Shown: in pieces, positions 43,805 through 55,115 of the stretch
How the letters are laid out: every line of letters begins with the position of its first letter
Position numbering within the stretch: the stretch's first letter is position 1
Source of the DNA: Aquilaria yunnanensis
Lineage: Eukaryota > Streptophyta > Magnoliopsida > Malvales > Thymelaeaceae
Assembly: GCA_039654915.1 (NCBI GenBank)
Contig: CM077596.1
Span: 49,536,501-49,600,500 of the forward strand
DNA length: 64,000 bases
Reading direction: 5' to 3'
Made by a program: the position numbers and the translations under genes
The notes under the pieces: model-generated
Told to the model about the DNA's origin: nothing
Databases searched by the model: none
Seen by the model: only the letters and a program-made list of their open reading frames with translations

Positions 43805-44125
43805 TAACATACTTGATAACTCTCTTGAAGTGAGATGACTCAAGTGGCCTTGCTTGCTCGTGCTTGTTCTCAGTCCTTTTTGATTTTGAATTTTTCCTTG
43901 TTGCCTTTTGATGGAAGGGATGAACTTCTCTTTCTTTTTGGAGTTTGTGTTGCAGAGAACCGAGATTATAGCCCTCTTGAAGTGAGATGACTCAAGTGGC
44001 TTTACTTGCTCGTGCTTGCTCTCAGTCTCTTTTTGTTTTGGATTTTGAATTTTCCCTTGTTGTCTTTTGATAGAAAGGAGGAACTTCTTTCCTTTTTTTT
44101 TTTTTTTTTTGAGAATTTGTGTTGC
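43805..44125 (-). repeat. Tandem repeat, about 152-bp period
   Basis: Two copies: 'ctcttgaagtgagatgactc' at 43822 and 43974, each followed by 'gcttgctcgtgcttg', 'ttttgaattttt/cccttgttg' and 'gaacttct'. Poly-T tracts follow at 44091-44155. Confidence 0.85.
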
Positions 44126-44369
44126 GTAAAACTGAGAACTTTTTTTTTTTTTTTATCATTTGTTAGAATTGGGAGGCCACTGAAGTCATTTAATATAAGA
44201 GCTACCTTCTTTGGAAGCTAACCCAAGACTTCTTGCAAGGATGTTGATAACCACTGTGAATTCTTTTTTAGGGTTGAGGTGCAACATTTGAAATCCTTCT
44301 TACTAGATTTGGCAGCACTTTCAAGATCACTACTATCAAATTTCCCTTAAGTTTTTATTTTCACCCACG

Positions 44370-44640
44370 AGTAGTATCATTTAGAAAGTAAAATGTGATG
44401 GCAATAATGGGTAGTGTAATGGCAAAGAGTGAGAGATAGATGTAAAAATGGAATTTTTGGTAAAAAATGGTAGAATGCACACATAATATCTTTTTGTTGG
44501 AGAACAAAAAGAATTACCGGTTGTCAAAAAGTAAAGTGTAATGACAATAATGGATAGTATAATGGCAAAGAGTGTAAAAATGGAAAGTAGTAGAATGCAC
44601 GCATTACATCTTTTTGTTGTACCAGAAAAAGAATACCAGG
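44370..44640 (-). repeat. Tandem repeat, about 142-bp period
   Basis: Two copies: 'aaagtaaaatgtgatggcaa' near 44387 and 'aaagtaaagtgtaatgacaa' near 44529, each with 'ataatgg', 'gtaatggcaaagagtg' or close variants, then 'gtaaaaatgg' and 'gcacacataatatc/gcacgcattacatc'. Non-coding. Confidence 0.85.
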
Positions 44641-45970
44641 TGTCCATCTAACAAAGACTACACCCTAGATTCTGGACTAAATCTAGGAGATTTTTACTAT
44701 TAGATTACTTTTGCAAGCTTTCAAAGATACAAGTTTATTCAAATGATTCCCTGTCATTCAAAAGTGTGTGCGGACTATTAGGTCAGATCTGGCTTGGAGC
44801 CCTTCCAAAATTAATGTAATTCCAGCTCAAAATCTTCACTTTCAATTACCAATCACATCGGGCCTATCAACTTGGACTCGACCAACTGTTGGACCTTGAG
44901 TTTCAATATGACAGAATTTTCAGTTACATTTGGGATTTGGGTCACACCAACTTGGAAGAGAAGGTCACTTGGTCTTTGCTACTATTGATATAGATGATAG
45001 CAGAATGCCTTCTTCAGCAAAGACTGTGATTAACTTTTCTTCAAAAATGAATTTCATTTTTTGGTGTAATGAGGAGGGAATTGCTCCGGCCATATTTTCT
45101 ATCTTGGACTCTATATCTATGAGACGTCCTTCGGTTTGTTCTGCCATTAGTCTTGTTTGGAGCCGAGTTGGATATCGGTGTTGAGGTCCAATTTTACCCT
45201 TTTTAAAGTAAGATTCTTTTTATTAACTTCTATGTGTATGTGATTGATGCAATGGATGCATGCATGCAATGAATGAGTTTGATTATCCACTATCGTGGAA
45301 CTTCAAGACTTCTAGTTATTATTATAAAGACCAAAAAGTTAGCATAATTTGATGCGTGGTTTTGATGCATGAAGAATAATTGCACAAGAAAGATAAGGTT
45401 ATTAATAAGTTAAATAGCAATTAACAACTCATGAAGTATTATGGATAAACAAGTTAAAACCATACGAAGAAAAGTGTAGAGTAACAACACAGCATAACAA
45501 GGATATGCTTATGGCGTTGGTAAAATGGTAGAAATTCTATGGTCAGTTCTATGGTTAAGTGGGGAGTTCTATATGCATAAGGTGGCTTATCAAAAAGGCA
45601 AGGGATAGTTCCCGAATCCCGTCACTAAATTATAGTGACAGCCCGATTCCTTACCCTCTAGGGTTTATGTAAGGAATGGATTAATTCAAGTCGTAGCTTT
45701 TCGTGGGCCCACGCAGAGACTAACCGTCTCAGAAGGCAATACACTACTTTGCTACTTTGAAACCGGTGAAGGCTTGGAGACCATGGCCTCTCAAGGACAA
45801 CAACACTAATTCCGCTTAGAAAAAACGTGTTCGATTTGAGGAAGCTCGGGTATAGAGCTTCATTTTGTAAATGCATTATGCATGTTTAGAATAAGTAAAT
45901 ATAACATATAAATCCACATAAAAATAAACAAAACAGAACAAAATAAATCAATTTTTAGGCTTGACTCACT
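44641..45970 (-). other. 5' leader region of element G
   Basis: First 1.3 kb after the primer site in element sense. A minus-strand frame at 45147-44965 (60 codons) reads 'MAEQTEGRLIDIESKIENMA', coiled-coil-like. It could be a relic of a gag start, but it is too short to claim. 45600-45880 holds another short frame with no recognisable domain. Confidence 0.4.
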
Positions 45971-46009
45971 AACCAGAGATTCTGGGTTCGATCCCTAGTG
46001 GAGTCGCCA
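45971..46009 (-). other. Primer-binding site of G: 39-nt tRNA-Arg-like match
   Basis: The plus strand reads like the 3' half of a tRNA. It has 'aaccagagat', then T-arm CTGGG-TTCGATC-CCTAG, a seven-base acceptor strand TGGAGTC, G as discriminator and CCA at 46007-46009, three bases from the LTR. The minus strand therefore starts TGGCGACTCCAC, a primer site for that tRNA. From memory this 3' half matches a plant arginine tRNA, and Tat/Ogre gypsy elements use arginine tRNA. The match is far longer than the usual 12-18 nt. Confidence 0.82.
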
Positions 46010-46012
46010 AGC

Positions 46013-48758
46013 TGTGGCAACGTCGGGTTTTCTGGAGTCGCCACCAATCGGTTTTTATCTAGGTCGATTGGACACCTTAAAATTGGTCTGCGAGAGTTCG
46101 GGGATCGGGAATACGGTTACGCTAAAACAACTTTGTTATAGCGCCCAAAATTGGCACCTTAGTTGATTTTAATTTTATTTTGCTTTTGCTTTTAAATAAA
46201 TTCAGTTAATTTTCAAAACCGAAAATTTTAACTGAATTATTTAGTCGGATGTGGATTTTTGGTAATTAATTTGGATAAAATTTGATACTTCCGAACCATG
46301 GACTCTGCCGAGTCACCCGGACACGGAATTTGATGAAATTTTAAATAACTTAATCCATATTGTAAATATGGATTTTTATCTTTGTGTTTATTTATATTCA
46401 ATTAAAAAAAAGTTGATATTTTCCAAACCGTAGATCCTGCCGGATCATCCGGATATGGAAATTAATAAATTTTAATTTAATTATTAAATTTTTGTAGCAT
46501 CAATATTTTAAAGTCTACGGTTAACTAAAATAATTTGATCCATAATTTCTAAAATTTAGAGCAATTCTTTAGATAAAATTTTTTTATTGATATTAAAAAA
46601 AATTAGAGTTTAATAAGAGATGAAAAATTTTAATAAATTATTATTTTTTTATAACGAAGAAAATATGTATAAGTTCAAAGCACATATAATTTTTTTAATA
46701 ATATAACGTAAAGAAAAATCCAACTCAAAATTAAAATAAAATAAAAAATTTTATTACTTATAATAAAAAATTATTTTAATGCTAGATTTATATAATTAAA
46801 TTCCTGCAATAACATATGGTTCACGTAAAGGTAGAGTGAGCAAAACAAACAAATAAGAAAATAAAATAAAATATATATATATTAATAGACCAGACATAGT
46901 GCAGCAAGATAATTAGTTACCAAAATTGGTTAATCACAATTTGTCCCATAATAATTAGATAAAATTACATTTTTACCCTCATATTTCAGAAATATAAACT
47001 TTACCGCTTTGCTTTTTAAGACAACTGATAGTAACTTTTTCAAAATTTTAATTTTAATGTTACGGTAGCTATATTTTTTAATTTCAATCAATTTTTAGTT
47101 AAGGGACATTTCAAATTATTAATTTTTTAATATGAAAACTACAGTATTATTGTTTATGTCAATTAACCAAAAATACCACAAAGATTGAAATTAACTGAAA
47201 ATAGATAATACAATCTAAATTAAAATTTTAGAGGTTGTTATCAAAATGTATTAAAAAGATTTAGTGGCAAACTATATATTTTTAAAATAAGAGGGGCGAA
47301 AATGTAATTTTACATAAAACCTTAAGAATAAATTGTAATTACTGCAATAAAATATGTACAAGAACGAGTCTTTTTAAAAAAAAAACTTATATAGATATTT
47401 ACAATTATAGCCTTATCAATATTTAGTTACTAAAAATCACATATGAAAAGATTTCACCACGCAGTTCTTTTGATGTATAAGTATATTGCAATGTACGTAT
47501 GTAGATGGTCCATATTAGTATACAAGTATGTATGTTTCACAACAATATAAATATTTATTTATTTATTTATTTTGATATTCTAAATCATCCAAGTTTATAA
47601 AGAGAGATATTTTTTTATTTATATCAATGCTGATAGCATTCCGGTCAGGCATTAAAACCATATAAAAATAATTCCGATTATTAGAGGGTCGAAACAAACC
47701 AAGGATAAACAAAGAAAGGACAAACAATAAATATAAACAAAAAAAACTTGCTGTCCATGCTTAATCTGCAAAGAAAACAACGTTAGTGACTTGGATGGAT
47801 AAAATAATGAAGATCAAGGACTAAACGAGGGTTTTACCCAAAAAAAATTTTGACTTTTTCAACGTCTGTTATCTTCTTTGTTTTTTTGTTTCTTTCGTTT
47901 TTGTTTCTGACGACAGGGGCGACGTAGCGAGGCGGAGGTAGGCGACGGTGCGCGCGAGGAGGGGCAGCAGGGAGGCGACGTGACGGCAGGGGGCACGACG
48001 CGGAGAGCAGAGGGCGCGACGAGGTGACTGAGAGCAGGGGGAGGGGACCTAGGCGCGGAGGAGCCCGAAACGCTGGCGCGGCACGGCGGAACACGAAGCG
48101 AAGAGCAGAGGGCGCGACTGGAGCTGACGGGAGCACGGCGGCAGGCGAGCATCAGGGGAGATCGGAGGTGAGCGACGGGAGCATTGGCGAACGGAGGAGC
48201 TGAGAGGCGGTGGTGGCGTCGGCTGGAGTGGAGGCACGCGGAAGCGTCGGGCAGCAGGGGAGAAGGCTGGAAGTTGGACGGTGGCGGTGCAGCGAGAAGG
48301 GACGCGATGGGGAGGTTGAGCGGAGAGAGAGAGAGAAGCTGGAGAGTGTGTGTGTGTAGGATGAGCTGAGAGAGAGCCGGAATTCTGGAGAAAGGAGAGA
48401 GCAGAGAAGAGTTTTTTTTAGTGGGAGAGTGAGGTCGGGAAGGAGAAAGAGAGCTCCCGTGAGAGAGGAGTTGGTGGAGGGAGAAGAGAGAGAGATGGAC
48501 GGCTCTCCCCTCTCGCTGGAGCCCTCCAGGGCTTCTCTTTTAACTAGAAAAAGAAGAAGGGAGAAGCCTCCGAAGCCTCTCGAGAGCCATTTTTTTTTTT
48601 TTTTAATAAAAATTAACTAATAATATTTTAAGTTTTAGTTTTTAATTAATTTAATCAATTTTTTTTATACACACATATTTAGAATAAAAATACCCCTAAA
48701 ATAATATATGTATATTTTTTTTAATGTCTAAAAGGTTGGACGAAATTGGGTGTTAACG
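46013..48758 (-). repeat. 5' LTR of element G
   Basis: Pairs with 33853-36625 along its full length. Differences are scattered substitutions, shorter (AAAAT)n and (TTTA)n tracts, and a terminal G for A at 48758. The repeat of the GC-rich block is at 47910-48545. Followed by TCTGT at 48759-48763. Confidence 0.93.
47910..48545 (-). promoter_or_regulatory. GC-rich, CpG-dense block in 5' LTR of G
   Basis: Copy of 35775-36420 with a handful of substitutions. As this is the 5' LTR, it is the copy that could take part in driving the element. Proline/arginine-rich minus-strand frames (48136-47834, 48152-47859) are most likely composition artefacts. Confidence 0.45.
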
Positions 48759-48763
48759 TCTGT

Positions 48764-49486
48764 GATTTTACAAACTCAAAGGTATTACAGAAATATGTTT
48801 TGAACTTGTTGTGTGCTAAATCTGTTTTGGACAAAGAGTTTAACCGAATCCTAGAGCAGAGGTTTACAGCCTCACAAGATTCGACCTGAAAGTTGACTTT
48901 TAAATAGAGAAAGTTTCTTGGGCTGAGCTTTTACATGCATGTTTTCTAAGTTAATTGGAACTTGGTTCAACGCTTTTGCTGTGAAAATTTTCTGGTTGAG
49001 AGCAAAGTACTACTGAAATCAACTTCTGCATGTTTGAGACTGGCTTTGTGGAGTTTCATGGATTATTCTGTTCTGCGCTTTTAAAATGTGGTTTTAAGGT
49101 TTAAACAAGTTTTATTTCACAAACCAAGCATGGTGACTAAGTTTGGTTTGAAAGTTTGTGCTGGAACTTAAAATTACCCTTCAAACTCTAGTTTTCAAAG
49201 TTACTGTGACATGCAGAAATGGACAGATTATAGGTTTGGAAACCAGCCCCTATTTCTCTAAAATGTTGCTTCTGTTTTCAGGTCAAACAGATTGAAAATG
49301 GTGTTTGTAACTTGTTAATGAAGACCGTGCAGTAGAATAACTAGTCTGGTTTAAACTGGTTTACAAACTACTGAACCTACTGGTGCATTGTGATGTTTCA
49401 AATACTGAAGTTCAGAATTTCTGAATAAATAAACGGTTTTAGCCAGGAACGTTGGTGAGTTCCAGGAAAACTCAGGTGAAATTATG
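48764..49486. other. Intergenic, no gene seen
   Basis: Continues the host DNA broken by G at 33847. Wording resembles the other diverged repeats of this locus. No coding region. Confidence 0.45.
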
Positions 49487-50440
49487 CACCAATTGGTTCA
49501 AGAATTATGGTCTGCAAGGTTTGTATGTCTGAGTTTGTCTGTTAAGTTTGCAAAATGCTGAAAAATTTTGAATACTAGTTTTGGTTTGCAAACATTGAAT
49601 TTGGAGTTGACTTTGACTTTGGAAAGGGCTTTGAATTAGAACTTTTGCGGACATGTATGTTTTCAAATTATGGACTTGCTCAAGCCATAAAATCAGATTT
49701 TGGAACTGAGTTATTTGTTTTTGGCCTACTGGTTTTAAAAATGTTGGGCTGCTTTCCCAAGTTTTCTGAAATGTTGTCTTGTGCATTGTTAAAGCAACGA
49801 GTGGTTTGCAATCTATATCTGATGTAGTGGACTGAAGTCCATGGTATTTTCATACATAATCTCACTATTCTAACTGGAAAACATGGCCAACAAATCACAA
49901 AACCAGAAAAAGATGCTATGTAAACAAAAGAAACGAGTCCAACTTCCATGGAATAGAATTTGACCACTGAAACCAAAATCTGATAAATTTATACAGGCAA
50001 ATTAAAACTAGTAGTTCAGGTTTGAAGAGGAAAAATTTACACCATCTTTTCCTAGCACTTTCGAGCCTTGCAATCGTAAGTGTAATACCGAAACAAACTT
50101 GATAATTTGTTTAAAAATAGAAACTCAGATCATAAAATCATTTTGGACACCCAAAACCACAAGTTCTGTAAAAAAACTACAGCAACAAAAAATGCTGAAT
50201 TTCGCCTCATAAACCGGCTCTATGGCAGCAAAAGCACTTCAAACACAACCCAAATATGTTCAGTAACAATACCATAAAGTTTCAGCCCCAAATGAAATCT
50301 CAATCAAAAAGTCAATGGGGAAGTCAAACTATCCCATAGTGAACTTGTTTCTGCAGGAGACCGAAACAATGCTTTGTCACATGTAAAACACTTCTTTTTG
50401 CAGCACAATTGATACCAACACACCACAACTATGAAATAAA
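49487..50440. repeat. Diverged duplicated block, copy 2 (partner 3624-4683)
   Basis: Collinear with 3624-4683 except for a deletion relative to it near 49845. Open frames differ between the two, supporting a non-coding nature. Confidence 0.8.
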
Positions 50441-51235
50441 AGACACTCCCAGAATTACAGATCAAATTGAGTTCCCAAGCAAGAGGTCAAACTACAGTCA
50501 AACTATGGTATTTCAAAGATGGAATCCCTTTACAAACCAAATTCTGATAGAAGTTTGCTGGAATATTCAATTGGTACGAATAGCACAAAAATTTAAAGTA
50601 TTCATATAAAACCAAGCTATAGCTTGAGAAGTACAAGATCGTATGTTTATAAGCAAACCATGCATAGCATTACTGTTTCAAAGGTCTGAACTACCTGTTC
50701 ATTACAGGAGCACTTAGGAAACAGTCATACAATTACAGGGTCTCAAAGACTTTCCAACTGCACTTTATACACATAATCAGACAAAACACACATTACACAC
50801 TAGGTATGACAGATTCTGCAGTCTAATCTGCCAACAAAACCAGAGAAGCCACTTAAGCACTCTTGATTATGGTCAGAGGCTCATTCTAGCTCTGTCGTTC
50901 TTCTGGTAACAGTGCCACAACCTTGTCAGCTACTAGCACTTCACAACAGGTTTCACTACACCCACAAAACTTAGAAATTCAGTTCAATGATCCTGCAGAC
51001 CAGTGATGCATTAACAACAATAAACAAAGTAGTCACCCTACCTTCTCAAAATATAAAACCACAACACTTAACAAAGCTACTGCTATTGCTCTTTCCCTGA
51101 AAAAGTTGGTCAACTAAAGGGTGAGTTCCAACGAACTCAAGAAGAGAACCTAAGGCACTAATACAACAGCAAACACTCATTAATTAAAATGCAAATAAAT
51201 CACATTTTCACAATTCACAAAAGCTCTAAAACCTT
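50441..51235. other. Intergenic, no gene seen
   Basis: No recognised gene or element. Ends with ACCTT, the target duplication of the solo LTR. Confidence 0.45.
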
Positions 51236-52928
51236 TGATGAGTTTATAATTTATATATTTTTATTCCACAATTTCCTTAGCTTTTATTCTAATATATTAA
51301 GTTGATAAGACCATTAACAATTTTATTACTATTTCTTTTGTTTTGAAAGGAATAAAGAAAATGTAGCCTTTTTGGGCTCCAAGGAAATTATTGCATTGTT
51401 TTCGCTACTTGGCACCAGCGAGTTTATGCCTTGTACGTGGAGGACTTTCTAGTGGATTTAAGTCCAATTTTCTTTTAGAAGAAGCAAAGGGACGCTGCCG
51501 TTTTGGACCAAGGGAAGAGACAAAATCCTACTTTGCCTCTTAAGCACCAGTTTCTTTTTCATGCGTGGAGCTTCCCCAGTGTGGCTACTAACTCAATTCT
51601 TTTGATTCTCTCATGCCAATTTGCTGCTTCCAGTAGAAATAAAACCAGTAATTTGTTGCACCGTACTTGATTTGCAAGTCAGATTCGCACACCATCTCAC
51701 AAAGGCAGTCGGCACCTTCATTGTTCTGTTTGGCTAGTGATAATTAAGGGGTTTTCTCTCACGATATCAGGTGAATTAGTGAAAAGAGAGAGTCGTTGTT
51801 GCAGAAGGATGAATTTTGGAAGCTGAGCAAGAAGTTGGCATAGCTAGCTCCCAAAATATGTGGCGCACAGGAGCTGTTCGATGAAATGTCTGTGAGAAGC
51901 AACGAGTGGGCCGGGCATTCCAAATTTATGCGGACTTCTTAGCCAATCACGGGAAAGCCCAAATTCAACTTAACTTGGAGGTGTGTGGTCAGCCCAAATC
52001 CTATTTTTTTGGTGCGCTTTGTTCCCCGGAGGGTATGGAATTTTGTGACAATAAAAGGAGCATGGAGAGAACGCATAGAATAGAGCAAATTTTAGGTTTC
52101 TCCCTTTTTATTCTCTTGTGCTTTTTATGTCAAATATGAGTGAGCAATTTTTTAGTTCGGTTCTAAGGATGATTTTCATTGCCAACCCCAATTTTGAGGA
52201 TTGATTTTTCTTGTTAAAGTTTTTTTCAAATTTGATTATTTACTTCTTTATAGTTCAAATTTATTATAATTAAATTTCTTATTTTCGCTTGTGGAATTGG
52301 TTCTACAATTACAAATTTGCTTGATTTTCTTTGAACCGCTTGAGTAGAAAGAATTTGATTTAAAAGCAAGTAAATTGGCTGGAAATTATTTTAATTTCTG
52401 GTTAGTTCATACAGGAGAAGTAAGACAGATTAAATTGTTCAAGCTTTTGGATTGTTGCCTGGAATAAAGTTTTTAGTTCATTGTTCTTAATCCTAATTTT
52501 AAGTTGATTAGAAATTGCTTTTCAATATCTGGTTACTCAAAATTAAAAAATTAATCTGAAATTTTTTTTGGTTAATTTTACTGCTGATTTTTTTTTGTTT
52601 TTTTTTTGCTTTAAATAGAGTCCAATGTATTTGCTTGAATTAAAGAATTACGTTTGTTTGATAATCAACTGTGTAACTGGAATAGATAATTAATCCTGGA
52701 CTGAGCATGTTTAGTATTGTTTAATTTTATTTTAATGCTACAGTTAATTTATTTCAGCATTCTATTCAAGAAAACCCCCAATCTTTTATTTCAGTTTTCT
52801 AACATGAAGCTTTCAGTAAAAAAATTTTCCTTGGGATTCAACCTGATTTTTGCCGCTTTAGTACAAATTAATTATTCTGAATTATTAATATGACCAGAAT
52901 TATTTTTTACGGTTTCTACGACCAACCA
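51236..52928. mobile_element. Solo LTR, TGATGAG family, copy 2
   Basis: Begins 'tgatgagtttataatttat' and ends 'ctacgaccaacca'. It aligns with 23149-24697 from end to end, including 'aatttccttagctttt', 'ttgaagcttt/ttcaagcttttggattgttgc', and the same 3' end. Flanks ACCTT (51231-51235) and ACGTT (52929-52933) agree at four of five bases, a plausible aged duplication. No internal domain is attached. Different flanks from copy 1 show an independent insertion rather than co-duplication. Confidence 0.83.
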
Positions 52929-52933
52929 ACGTT

Positions 52934-53957
52934 CAGTGTGCAACTGATCAACCACAATGCTCTAGAAAACACCAAGTTTTACATGTTTGCCACACAACAC
53001 TAACTTGATTCTGACCAGGAATCAGCTTGCACACACACTATTTACAATCTGGAACATTTAGCACCCAAATTGCACTGATTTTCATATCTGTCCACTGGGG
53101 CCCTTGAACATACATCACAAGTCTTCCGCTAGCACTTCAAAATCAAGTACAAACACTAGTATAATGCATAAATATTCCGAAAGTCCAAAATCTACTAAAT
53201 TTTCAAACTTTTAGGGATAAAAGTGGACGTTAGGTATAAAAATAGGATAACACTTGAAGGTTGTGGACCACGGTTGCATTTAACCCCTAATCCCTTATTA
53301 TCTGGGGATTAATTTCTCTTAAAGCCCTTAATCTTACATTGAATATTCAATTGAGTATCTAAAGTTTAAAATTGATGAAGGTCACATTTGAGAGATTAAC
53401 TAGAGCTTTGAGGTTTGATTTGGAGAAATTCAAGACCAGAAAAAGTCAGATTCTATTCCAAGGAAATATACAAGATAATTGATCCCTAGGAGTAAGTCTT
53501 ACATATTTACACTTAACAAATACAAGAAAACCCAATCATGTGAACGCTATAAAAAAACACAACACACAAAGCGTACCGAATCTTAAAGTCTGGGCAAAAT
53601 AAAAAAAAAAATTTCACTTGAAACTCGACAAATGCATGCACGTCATCTTCTAGGAAACTTCACTTAATAATCATACATCCCAAATTTTATAACAGGAACT
53701 AACAAGAAGTCACTGGAAGAACCAAACAAGGTTCCAACCAGGATATATTTACTAGTTTGAGTAGGCTGGGAAGGGTTGTGCCATGTAAATGGTAATGACC
53801 CAATATCAAAACTGTCGACCAAAGGCCTAACTACAACACCAAATAACTGATTCGATTAAAAGTTTAGAGCAAAAGCATATATTTAATCAGGTTAAAGTAA
53901 GGAGCTTGCAGTGAAAGTGCATGTATGAATAGGCAATCTGTTTCTGTGATTTGAGAT
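52934..53957. other. Intergenic, no gene seen
   Basis: 53510-53640 resembles 26210-26300 and 57360-57420 ('atgtgaa.cctaaa', 'aaattcacttgaaa', 'gacaaatgca'). Otherwise nothing recognised. Confidence 0.45.
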
Positions 53958-54426
53958 TTATAGGAAGAAGCAACCATGTCCTAGAAAGTTAGAGAACTCG
54001 GGCATATAAACTAACTTCAAATTGCCACGATGAGCTATCTCTAACTTCCTCAAGCACTTGCAGGAAGACAACCCATCCCCTATGTGACTTTGTAGACATA
54101 GGAGACCATTCTTCAGTGAGAACAATAACGAAATTCCAAATTGATGTGACTTGAGCTCCTCCTTTCTCAAGATAAAGATATGACATTTCGACCAAGTTCT
54201 TCATCCCCTTAGGAAGTTCTTTTAAACTATAACATCCCGTCACTCTTTAATGTTTGCAGGTTTTGGAGTTTGGTGAATGACCTTGGTAGCTTTTCAGTTT
54301 GAGTCCTTGAAATGTCAAAATATCTTAAATGCCTCAATCTTTCGATTGACTTTGGTAACTTGTCAATGGCGATTTTGAGTCATTTAAGAATCCTCAGGCT
54401 TCTGCACTACTTCAACATATGGAAGA
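53958..54426 (-). pseudogene. NB-LRR resistance-protein fragment (LRR region)
   Basis: Minus-strand translation from 54410 gives 'IDKLPKSIERLRHLRYFDIS' and then 'TEKLPRSFTKLQNLQTLK'. After a frameshift near 54245 it continues 'VTGCYSLKELPKGMKNLVEM', then 'SYLYLEKGG'. This is the classic first part of the LRR domain of plant coiled-coil NB-LRR immune receptors. Later frames (to 53958) keep traces such as 'LTEEWSPMS' and 'CKCLRKLEIAHRGNLKL'. A stop after 'RILK', at least two frameshifts and the absence of NB-ARC motifs upstream make it a decayed fragment. Confidence 0.82.
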
Positions 54427-54689
54427 AAACATATTTCTCCTGATATTTGGTAACTGCTGAGCATTCTGATAGAGCAAAGAGGGTGGTACTGTGTTTATGC
54501 AAACTTTCTAGTTTTATGCAGCTGACTGTAAATAGAGAAAGACAACTTGAGATCAATGTGAAGGTCAGTGTTGTGATAGTTAAACAGAACCAATGGACAG
54601 AACGAGGGAATAAATTGAATAAGCAAAAAACTACATCAATAGGTTCAGAAAAACAGTGAAAGTTATGTCTGCTGAATCTGAAATAGTTT
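54427..54689. other. Intergenic beside LRR fragment
   Basis: An NB-ARC domain would lie here if the LRR fragment were part of a longer pseudogene. I see no P-loop, kinase-2 or GLPL-type motif on the minus strand. Confidence 0.45.
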
Positions 54690-55115
54690 TTGCTGGAGTT
54701 TGACTGGTATGTTGACTTTCAACTGGAAGCATCAACTGAGTCTACGAAACAAGTTTTATTACAAATCTCAAGTAACTCAGGCTATAGGGAAGTCACCAAC
54801 AGTTGGTCCAAGATAATAGCAATAACTCTAATCTGCTGAACATCAATCTGATTATGTTTGTTGAACTGGAGTTGCATCTGCTAGATTTTGAAACTGTTAA
54901 ACCAGCAATTGCATTAAAATTTTGTAGAGACAGTCTCAAGGTTGCAAGTTTGACTGATGCTTTGACTTTTAGTTAGGCTTATGCTTTTGCTCTAGAGTGG
55001 TATTCGAAACATGCTTGCATTCTGAAACTTGGTCCTGAGCCATGGCATTTCTGTATAAAAGTTCCTCATGTGGATTTCCGGTTACAGAACTTTGTTTTAC
55101 CTGTCATTGTAGCAA
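54690..55115. repeat. Diverged duplicated block, copy 2 (partner 4696-5770)
   Basis: Collinear in two pieces with 4696-4790 and 5410-5770. About 620 bp of the first copy (4790-5410) are absent, so one copy has a large indel. Confidence 0.75.

Larger units (their letters stand above)
33853..48758 (-). mobile_element. Element G: large non-autonomous LTR element with cargo genes
   Basis: Two direct repeats of 2,773 and 2,746 bp bound an internal region of 9.4 kb; the 5-bp flanks TCTGT (33848-33852, 48759-48763) match exactly. In the first 236 bp the LTRs differ at about three positions, so insertion is recent. A tRNA-like primer site beside the right LTR and a purine-rich tract beside the left LTR show that the element reads on the minus strand. 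I find no gag, protease, RT, RNase H or integrase. Instead it carries three tandem copies of a cysteine-rich gene, several short tandem repeats and a long hairpin array. This fits the LARD class. The arginine-type primer site is known from Tat/Ogre gypsy elements, so that affiliation is likely but not proven. Confidence 0.9.

Noticed and set aside
44965..45147. Gag start of element G from the 60-codon frame 'MAEQTEGRLIDIESK'
   Set aside because: Too short and without capsid or knuckle motifs. Mentioned only as a possible relic.
45961..46012. A tRNA gene
   Set aside because: Only the 3' half with an encoded CCA is present. No D-arm, anticodon loop or 5' acceptor strand precedes it. Position and strand fit a primer site.
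33853..48758. Reading element G on the plus strand
   Set aside because: The sequence after the left LTR (gctgcctccattt) is not a tRNA complement, whereas the minus strand after the right LTR gives TGGCGACTCCAC with full tRNA 3' geometry. The genes also read on the minus strand.
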